Shown here piece after piece: positions 55,960-64,000 of a DNA stretch of 64,000 bases. Origin of the DNA: Gnetum montanum (lineage: Eukaryota; Streptophyta; Gnetopsida; Gnetales; Gnetaceae); the NCBI GenBank assembly GCA_015680685.1, contig MNCI01013916.1, positions 9,459 to 73,458 of the forward strand, in the 5' to 3' direction. The position numbers and the translations under genes were made by a program. Under the pieces are notes generated by a model. The model ran no database searches, had not been told where the DNA came from, and saw only the letters and a program-made list of their open reading frames with translations. The first letter of the stretch is position 1; each line of letters starts with the position of its first letter.

Positions 55960-57460
55960 GCTAAAACCATTACCCACTGGTATAGAGTACATGTTCCTTA
56001 AGAATGGAAAACCGGTAATCATCAATGCAAAACTTGCTCCACAACAAAAAGAGAGTCTGATAAAGGTAATAAACAAGTGGTCAAAAGCCTTTTCGTGGTC
56101 ATATATGGAATTAATTGGAATAGATCATAGAATATGCTAGCATAGGATTTACACTAACTCCTCCTTGAAGCCTGAAAAACAACCATAGAGACGATTCAAC
56201 CCAAAGTTGAAGCAAGTAGTAAAAGAAGAAATCGAACAGCTTCTAAAGGCTAGGTTCATATACCCCATTGCTGATAGCGAATGGGTTAGCCCCTTAGTAA
56301 TCGTGCCTAAAAAGGGAGGCAAATGGAGGGTGTGCATAGATTTTAGGCTACTAAACATGGCAACATTCAAGGATCACTTTCCGTTGCCATTTGTTAACCA
56401 AGTCTTAGACACAATCGTAGGGCATCGTTATTATAGTTTTTTGGAAGGATATAGCGAATACAACCAAATACAAATAGCCCCAGAAGACCAAACCAAAACT
56501 ACGTTCACCAGTCCTTGGGGAACATTTGCATACAAAAAAATGCCGTTTGGCTTGTGCAATGCCCCTGCAACATTTCAATGCTTAGTTCTAAGCATATTCT
56601 AGCAGTAGATAGGAAATGGTGTGGAAGTTTTTATGGATGAGATCTCCACTTATGGAGCAAACTTTGATCAAGCCTTGGATCGGTTAAAGCAAGTGCTAAA
56701 AAGATGTGTAGAAACTAATTTGTCGCTCAACTAGCAAAAGGGCCATTTGAGTGTCCAAGAAGGCATAGTACTTGGGCATAAAATCTCATGTACAAGGATA
56801 GAGGTAGACCCTTTGAAAATAAAAATCATCCAAGGAATTACCCATTAACTGGAAACTGTCAAAGACATTTGGTCATTCCTTGGACACATTGGCTGCTATA
56901 GGAGATTCATAGAGAACTTTTCAAAGATTGCCAAACCATTGGTAGAGCTAAGGAAAAAGGACGTACCCTTCGAGTGGATTAGGGAATGCGAACTAGCTTT
57001 CCAAACTCTGAAACATAAGCTGGTAGAAACACCCATTCTACAAGCTCTTGACTAGTCCAAACCATTCCATGTCATGACTGACGCGTCCAACTATGCCTTA
57101 GGATCCATACTTACACAGTTAGATGACCAGAAATGTCGTTTTTACATCCACTGTGTAAGTAAAAGTATTGTTGGTTTACAACTTAACTACACTACTACAA
57201 AAAAAGAATTAATGGCTGTAGTGTTTGTACTAGAAAAGTTTAGACACTATGTATTAAGATACAAAGTATTCATACACATAGATCATAGTGCAATCTGGTT
57301 CCTCATGAATAAGCCAATGGTAAGCCCCTATATTATATGATGTCTTGTAATCTTGCAAGAGTTTGATTTAATGATGATCGATCGTAAAGGCACTGAGAGT
57401 GTAGTTGCTAATCATTTATCTCAGTTGGGCTGGAATAGAAAAGAGGATGAGTATTCAATT
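55960..57460 (+). pseudogene. Reverse transcriptase and RNase H remnant of E4
   Basis: RT is open for 131 codons from 56207 to 56602: SEWVSPLVIVPKKGGKWRVC, then MPFGLCNAPATFQ. After a stop, the catalytic box reads FMDEIS (about 56630), with the second Asp of the usual DD changed to Glu. GIVLGHKIS and SFLGHIGCYRRF follow. RNase H at about 57060-57460 has DASNYALGSIL, TTKKELMAVVFVLEKFRHY and IDRKGTESVVANHLSQL. Confidence 0.88.
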
Positions 57461-57589
57461 TCTGATCATTTCCCTGATGAATTCCTCTTTGCTGGTGTAG
57501 TGAATAACCAATCACCCATGGATACAAACTGGTATAGTAGCATTCTTACCTATATCCTTACCCAAAAAACACCATAAGAGCTAGACCTT

Positions 57590-58823
57590 AAGAAGAAACA
57601 ACAGTTTCTTCACAGAGCCAAGTACTTTATGGAGATCAATGGACAACTTTACAAAGTATGTTCTGATGACTTGGTTAGAAGGTGTGTTCCGGATATAGAT
57701 CAACTGAGAGTTCTCAAAGATGCTCATGATGGCCCTTGTGGGGGTCATTATGCTGGGATACGAACGACCATCAAGATCTTGCTTGCAAGGTATTATTGGC
57801 CTACCTTGTTCTAGGATGCCCATCAATTAGTCTAATCTTGTGAGCACTATCAACGTGATGGGGGAATGATTGCTAGAATAGAGGGTCTGCAATAATGGAT
57901 TCAACTGTTAGAATCCTTTGACATTTGGGGAATTTATTTCATGGGGCCCATTACACCAATGTCCAATGAAAAAGCTTATATCATAGTTTCCATAGACTAC
58001 TTAACAAAATGGGCTGAAGCAGCTACCATTAAAGATTGCACATCATCTACAACTGCATGATTTGTTCAACAACAAGTTGTCAACAGGTTTGGTGTGCAAC
58101 ATGCACTTATTTCAGACAATGGTACACACTTCACAGGTGCAAATTTTTGGAAGTGAACGGTCAAGCCGAGGTCACCAATAGGGAGATTACTAAGATATTG
58201 ACCAGAATCATCAACAAGTATAGGCGAGACTGGAGCACTAAATTGAATGATGCTCTTTGGGTATACCACTCCACATGGAAACTACCTATAGGCTACTCTC
58301 CCTATGAGTTAGTGTATGGAAAACTTCCAATGCTCCCTATCCAAACTAAGCTCCGTATACTATCGATGGCATGTGACCTCAACCTTGACCTTGATCTAGC
58401 ACAAAAACAAAGGTTGATGACTCTTAAGTTGCTAGATGAGAACTAACTAGTTACCCTATCATTTAATGAATTACACAAGGCATTAATAAACAACATCATG
58501 ACCTCAAAATTAGGAAAGTTAAGTATCAGCTAGGAGATAAGGTTCTCTACTAGAACCCCACACATGTGTCACAATGTACCAAATTTCAAACTCTGTGGAA
58601 AGGACCTTACATTATCTATGCAACTTTTCCTTCAGGGGCCATGACCATATATAAACTTGAGAGCCCAGATAAGAGACTATTAGTCAACATGCAACACAAA
58701 AAACCTTTTCATGAGTTTAGGACAGCTAGAACACATGCTACCTCTGTAGGTGGGCAACCTTGCTCATTATTTTGGATCTCCTCCTTCCAACTCAGTCATG
58801 GGGGAGATGGCAACCTTTGCTAA
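57590..58823 (+). pseudogene. Integrase remnant of E4 with internal deletion
   Basis: The zinc-finger part DAHDGPCGGHYAG lies near 57720-57760, the first Asp region (FDIWGIYFMG) has the Asp changed to Tyr, and SDNGTHFTGANFWK is at about 58115-58155. Next to it, E3 sequence of roughly 70 bases between FRKL and the NGQVE glutamate is missing. The rest is readable as NGQAEVTNREITKILTRI and YHSTWKLPIGYSPYELVYGKLP. It ends at SHGGDGNLC-like residues, the same end as the E1 frame. Confidence 0.85.
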
Positions 58824-60703
58824 CCATTGAAGGCCCTCAATCTTTCTAAATTTTTTTTACACATTTTTGTTTTACACGTTTTTGTTTTGCACATTTCTTT
58901 AATCTTTCTTGTTTTTGTTTTACACCATCATTCATATTTTTATCATTTCTTTGTGTGATTACTTTATTTTGTTCGTCACCCAATAAGTGTTCATGATGGT
59001 GGCATGAATAATACCATATTGATTGGTAATGTTTGGGTTTTACCTTTGAAATATGATGTTGATATTAAGGTATGGTTCTTTTGATTAAATAGGAAATGAG
59101 TCCACGTCGTTCATGCATCCATAAAATCCTATGGTCTCCCTTGGCTTGGAACTGTATAGTCCCTTTCTCTAATAAAATTGTTAATGAATTGTTGGCTAGG
59201 TATTTCTCAAACTAAGGAAATATTCAAAGGATGAAAAGGGTGTGACTTCAAGGGGATTTGATGTAATTGTGCTGGCTATTCTCTTGAGTGCTTGGATGCT
59301 TTTTCCTTGAGTTTTTCACCATTCTGCCATTAATCAAATATTTAGAAGTTGAGTACATAAAAATAAGTCTTTACATGGTGTGGTTCTCATGCAAAAGAAA
59401 AAGAAGTGAGAATTCAAATGACACCCCTTAGACACAATAATGAACTTGGGATACATGCATTGGTTATGGCATTGGAAAGACATGTTACCCATGCCTGAAG
59501 GTTTCCTCTAACTAAGGCCCTTTCTCACTTCCTGATTCTCCATCTCGCTCTCCTTGGAATGGTGGTGACTTTTTGTAGAGGCATTCTTATTGCTTTAAGA
59601 AGATAGGTTGGTCAAATGTGTTGATGTGAGGTCACTGAATGTGGTTTGTTAAGCCTGGATTTGGAATGAGTTCTACTTAGTCACATTAACCATAAAACAC
59701 ACATAAGGGACTTTACACAACCTTGGTCTTGGGTTTCCATTCCATTCTCTCCTCTCCACCTTTCTATTTTCACCTCATTGTTAGTTTTATCATTAGTCTG
59801 TATCTTGGTTGATGCATTTTTTTCCTTGGTTATTTCTTGTGGGTAATTTTTAAACTCTTGCTTCTAAATGACATTTCTAGAGCCTACGGACTCTTTGGTT
59901 TGTGGGTTTATTCAGGCATCGAGGGCATGATCTTGCTTTGGGGAGGACCCACTGGCATTCCTTTTTGGTGCATTTGTTAACTTATTTTCCTTAAATGTTT
60001 CCTACAATCAACAATTTTTTTGTTTCATCCCCATCCATGACATCCTTTTTATTGGCATTGCCATTGTTGCTTTTTCTCCATCTTTCTTATTCCTTATCTT
60101 TTTCCATCCTATCACTACCGGAGGTTTGCTCTTAGTCATGGGGGCCCTGGCACAAATGCTTGAATTTTTCCTAACCCCTACACCTTAGGTAGTCATCAGT
60201 GTTAAGTCTCTAGAATTAGTATATACCATAACCACAACTCAACCAATGCACTTTACATTGAGGCAAGGTATCAACTGCATTGTGATTTATCTACCCTTGT
60301 TCATTTGTGACTGTGTTGTGTGTGTAGATGGTGATCATACAACAATGGACTGGGCTTGGAGGAAACACTCAGGATGGACTAGAACTGGAGCATTTATGAA
60401 GGGAGCAAGATTGGTGGCATGGCTATGGATAAAGAAAAGAAGGCATAATTTTAACATCGGTAGCAACACGCCTTATTTTTTTCTCTCTCTTTCTCTTCCA
60501 GCTGCCAAATAAAGGCTAGATGTCATTTATGTACAATGTTTAGCTCAGTGGTCATGAACACTAATGCTATCATGTATTATATTGTTGAACTGTTCACCAG
60601 GCACATTGAGTCTGTCACCCCATTCCATTGTCAATGGTCATTCAGTCAATAATCCCATACCTTCCCAATATTTTGTAAGGAACTCAAGGATGAGTTTTCA
60701 TTT
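58824..60703 (+). other. Noncoding tail of E4
   Basis: T-rich repeats at 58850-58945, A-rich stretch near 59393, GGAAAGACATGTTACCCATGC near 59475, AGCCTACGGACTCTTTGG near 59880, GGGGAGGACCCACTGGC near 59940, CCGGAGGTTTGCTCTTAGTCATGGGGG at about 60118-60144, and intron-like signals at 60268-60501. Confidence 0.7.
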
Positions 60704-60716
60704 AGTCATGGTAGTA
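60704..60716 (+). promoter_or_regulatory. Polypurine tract of E4, altered
   Basis: AGTCATGGTAGTA; the G run is broken compared with AGTCATGGGGGTA in E1 and E2. Confidence 0.7.
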
Positions 60717-61538
60717 TGATGAACTACGATATCAGGACTGTGATATCGGGTCCGCGATATCGGATCCACCCATGCAATGTCGGATACTCGATATCGGGGC
60801 ATATCTCCTCACCTATAAATAAGAGGTGGTGCCCTTGGTTTTCACATTAGACAGTTAGTCCCTTAGCTAAACTCTTGCCATTTTTTCCCTCTAGAGTTAA
60901 AATTATTTCTGCATGCCCGTTGTAGGAGTCATAGAGTGAACGTATCTTTATTCAAGAATTATGTACCTGAGCACACTTTGTGTATGGAAATAAAGATGAA
61001 CTTTATGATAAACCTTGCAACATTCAGAATAGATTAATTACCATTAATTATTATTTAATGCTTTCCTAGTTGATTAATGATTTCTCTCAGCCTACAAATC
61101 TCTTAGTTAAATACACTCGGTATGACTGCTTTGAGCATGTGTGTAATGCTTGGTAACCTAATAACGATTAGCGTTTGGTAATCTTAGTAGCGTTGCACTA
61201 GTTTAGGATGTGTACAACAACTGGGAATGGATACTGGTGTTAGGAGTATTTAGAACTTAGTCAATGAGTAGTTAAATTAGATTAGTTACGTAGTTATCTC
61301 TCTCCTCCTCCTTATTTGCATAGGATATAAAACACATAAAAGCTATAAAAATCATATGCCTCAAGCTTACTTAATCATACAACCATGACATACAAGTAAG
61401 TTTGGGAAGACAATAATTAACCAACCCGTTATTGTTTGACAAAGGCGCATAGGTAGTTAGTTCGTGGAATTCAACTAGATCGTGTGTGAAACACTCGTAT
61501 TCGTATGGTTGAGTGTAGGGGTACCTCGCTGCTCATCC
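60717..61538 (+). repeat. 3' LTR of E4
   Basis: 822 bases beginning TGATGAAC; GATATCGG motifs in U3 and TATAAATA at 60814-60821; ends CTCATCC, then the AGATG duplication. Confidence 0.9.
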
Positions 61539-61543
61539 AGATG

Positions 61544-62942
61544 CCTTAGGGGCATTGAGTGCATCAACCACTCTATCATCAACCACCTCTGCTATCATTT
61601 CCTATCCTTGATGCTACATCACCAAAATAGTTATCCCCTTGTCCTCTTCCAAGCGCATCGAAAATGTAGTGACATTCTCGAGATTCTTGGGAACTTTTAT
61701 TGTTGAGAGAAAAACATCGTTATATCTTGGGTGCTAGGATGTGATCTTGTAGGCACTTTCATTCTTTGGGAAGAAAACATTGGCACTAAACCATCCATCC
61801 TGCTGATGGATCATGTAACCTCATGAAGATGACTTAATACTAGCCTATAGATAGAGGGTTTACCACCACTTGGTCTTGCCTGTTGTTGCTATAGTATTTG
61901 CTTAAAACATTTGCATATATACATAATGGTAGCACATGACTCTAGCATTATTTTCCTATGAGTTGGTGATTGTGGCTACTGATCCTCTTCTATCACCTTG
62001 GTAGACACTTTGTCATTTATCATTTCTATTTAAGAGGTGGGAGGAGCATGTCTGATGGTATCGTTGGTGTAGCAGGCTATTCCTCCCCTCTAGCATAATC
62101 TCTGGATGAGATATGGTATGAGGATTACCTTTCTTCCTCATTTATTTTCTTTAAAATGCTTCTCCATTTCAAGATAGATCATCTAATGAAGGTTGACCAA
62201 AAATTTTCTACTTAGAGCAGTGCATGCATAGGTAAAGAAGGTTGTTATCTTGTTGGGCCTCATTGTCAGATTGAGGTGGTAGGCTAGCATCTTAAAGTAT
62301 GCATGCTCTGCCATTGTGAGTGCACCAAACTCCTTACGAGTAACATTGTAGCATCGTCAGATCCACTCATTATTTACCTCTTGGTTTTCCTACATTGAAA
62401 TCTCTACCAAGGTTGTCCTAGTTTCCAGTAATCCAAGGGCCTCAAAAATGGACTTTATCAGGTAGGACGTAGAAATGTCCTTGTTTTTTCCCGTGGCATC
62501 ACCCTGCCTATTATTCTAGAATAGATATGTTTCTTCCATGTACCATTCCTCACTAGGAAGTGAGAATGGGCCACATTGGGAATGTTTGGAGTTAAGATTG
62601 TAACATCTTCTAGAGAAAATTATATTAAAGATCTAGAGTTTAGTTCAAGAAGAAATATTTTTTGAATCTTCCTAGACCTAATTTACCTTAGATAGATCTC
62701 CATTAGAGTGACCTCAAGGTTCAGTCTAGGTCTAGGTGTCTCATCCTGGTGGGACTGCTCCATTTGAGCTTCCAGAATTTGATGGATAAATTCCAGTTCA
62801 AAGTCCTCTCGAATAGGTCCCATTCATGCATTTTGGCTGCCCACTCCTTGGGCTGCTCTTGTTGGCCCCTTCCTATTTTAGGCTACTTGTCCCTTGGTTG
62901 GGATGGTCCTCCTTCTTGTGGATGCTTTAGTCTTGGTGCCAT
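61544..62942 (-). pseudogene. Accessory ORF of E5, N-terminal part
   Basis: Starts with ATGGCACC at 62942 (E6 starts ATGCCACC). It contains EEWY.EETYLF near 62540, AEHAYFKMLAYHL (about 62275-62315) and an IPYLIQRLC region near 62130. These match WY.GEMYQF, YFKIGTYHL and FPCLIRKMC of E2. The frame runs through the E4 insertion site as ALNAPKAS then ILDVATLRNM in 50295-51712, giving about 930 codons. Stops are present. Confidence 0.65.
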
Positions 62943-64000
62943 CTATAATCACAACATGATCAATAATTAGTGTTTGATGTGTAACTTTAGAACACTTCAG
63001 TACCTTATCTCTTTAGATTAGTTAAGTTGACTAAGTTGTGATTATGGTAGATTTGATTATTTTAATATTATTTTATTTTAACATCTACTAGAGTTCTTTG
63101 GAAAGGTTTAACTCTCATAAATTAGTGATTTTAATATTATTTTATTGTTTAACCTTTGTGGGAGTTGGAAATTTTTCAAAAAATGTTTCATCAAAAACCT
63201 AAGATTTGTGGGCCTTACAATGTAGAGATCACCTTTGGTAGTTGTAGGAATGATGAACAATGTTAATTAGACAAGCAGGGTGAAAGTTATAGGCTTTGAA
63301 AGGTTTTTCGCTTTGAAAATTTGCAAAAACTCCTCTTACATTTGATGAAAATGGCAAAAATTTTCAAAGTGTCACATTATATTTATAGGATGTTGTGGCT
63401 GCATTGATGGGATCTCGTAAATTGGGTCATGTTAATGCAATGGGGCTGTGTGAATGAGATTCCATTGATGTAGCCAAAAGATAAAAATTGTACTTTGAAA
63501 ATTGAAAGAAAAATAAAGAGTTTTTGCACAAAGTTGGAGTCCATAGAGACCTAGAAAAGTCATCATCATGAAGAAATGCTCAAAGAGGACTAGATAATTC
63601 ACAAAAAAAGAGTTTTCATTAGGAGAATTATTAGAGAAACTTAAAAAGGAGTGCAAAACTAGATGCAATCGATGTGGAGCATGAATGATTTGAATGAAAA
63701 AATGTCTAAGGAATAAGGAACTTAACTACCCAAACCAAGAGGTATGGAAGTGGGTCCTCCCATTGTAGGCTCATGCCTTTAATGCCATTACATGCCCTTA
63801 AACCAAGGATTCCATGGACCCCATGGATGATTAATGGTTATGGATAGTTAAGGACTAAATCTTGTAAGAAACTACCTAAGAATTTTGAAACATCAAACTA
63901 AGACATTGAACAAAACATGAAAAATTAGTTGTAAGGTGAATTATGAGAAGCATAGATGGATGAGAGAGAGAGAGAGTGAAAAGGAGTTTTATATCATGGT
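62943..64000 (-). other. E5 noncoding tail with a TATA-like site
   Basis: Contains the family block GGGAGGACCCACTT (minus strand, near 63750). A good TATA-like sequence, CCTATAAATATAA, lies on the minus strand at 63377-63389, about 435 bases upstream of the accessory ORF start. The same CCTATAAATA wording is the TATA box of the family LTRs. No coding signal. Confidence 0.55.

Larger units (their letters stand above)
51713..61538 (+). mobile_element. E4: full-length gag-pro-pol Gypsy element
   Basis: 9,826 bases with both LTRs and the 5-base duplication AGATG (51708-51712 and 61539-61543). The 3' terminus reads CTCATCC instead of CTCATCA. The interior order is primer-binding site, gag, protease, reverse transcriptase, RNase H, integrase, noncoding tail, polypurine tract. 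All domains carry stops, and integrase has an internal deletion, so it cannot act on its own. No accessory ORF. It is nested in the accessory ORF of E5. Confidence 0.9.
49168..64000 (-). mobile_element. E5: minus-strand Gypsy element with accessory ORF, split by E4
   Basis: Parts present: 3' LTR (49168-50017), a short noncoding stretch, accessory ORF (50295-51712 and 61544-62942) and upstream noncoding tail to the window edge. E4 interrupts at 51713-61538. Removing E4 and one AGATG copy rejoins the accessory reading frame. Gag and pol, if any, lie beyond the window. It inserted into the chromovirus LTR. Confidence 0.78.

Overview
The window is nuclear DNA of a land plant with a large, repeat-dense genome. 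The evidence is one plant-type ATL RING-H2 ubiquitin-ligase gene surrounded by Ty3/Gypsy LTR retrotransposons of the Athila/Tat (OTA) type, a decayed LINE, a tRNA-derived SINE and a chromovirus remnant. A gymnosperm or fern would fit, but the sequence does not settle the species. Most of the window is transposon. Only two long reading frames look intact: the gag-protease frame of the left-most element (90-3434) and the ATL gene (11460-12377, minus strand).

Layout. (1) 1-6505: 3' part of element E1 (gag-protease frame, long noncoding tail, 3' LTR), after a 60-base misjoined piece ending in N. E1 sits inside a LINE ORF2 pseudogene (6506-7990). (2) 8137-17873: gene island with the ATL gene, AT-rich spacers, two tandem duplications and a SINE. 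(3) 17874-26274: element E2, complete with both LTRs and a 5-bp target duplication; it has gag plus an accessory ORF but no protease or pol. (4) 26690-28661 and 38169-42027: two halves of an older element E6 (integrase remnant, noncoding tail, accessory ORF), split by E3. (5) 28662-38168: E3, full gag-pro-pol, decayed, with a truncated 3' LTR. (6) 42028-49167: unassigned AT-rich DNA, then a chromovirus integrase remnant and its LTR. (7) 49168-51712 and 61544-64000: element E5 on the minus strand, split in its accessory ORF by E4. (8) 51713-61538: E4, complete with both LTRs, gag-pro-pol and a 5-bp target duplication.

E1-E6 are one family. LTRs begin TGATG and, where intact, end CTCATCA. U3 carries GATATC palindromes upstream of a TATA box. 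The primer-binding site is a degraded match to tRNA-Asp. A conserved noncoding tail of about 2 kb follows the coding region. Two architectures coexist: gag-pro-pol elements without the accessory ORF (E3, E4, and E1 with pol deleted) and elements carrying a downstream accessory ORF (E2, E5, E6). That ORF has an N-terminal region resembling the 'putative plant transposon protein' family and a long coiled coil. A G-rich motif, AGTCATGGGGG, identical to the core of the polypurine tract, recurs up to four times per element in different reading frames and in noncoding DNA. It is the least explained signal in the window. All alignments here were made by eye; no percent identities or ages were computed.
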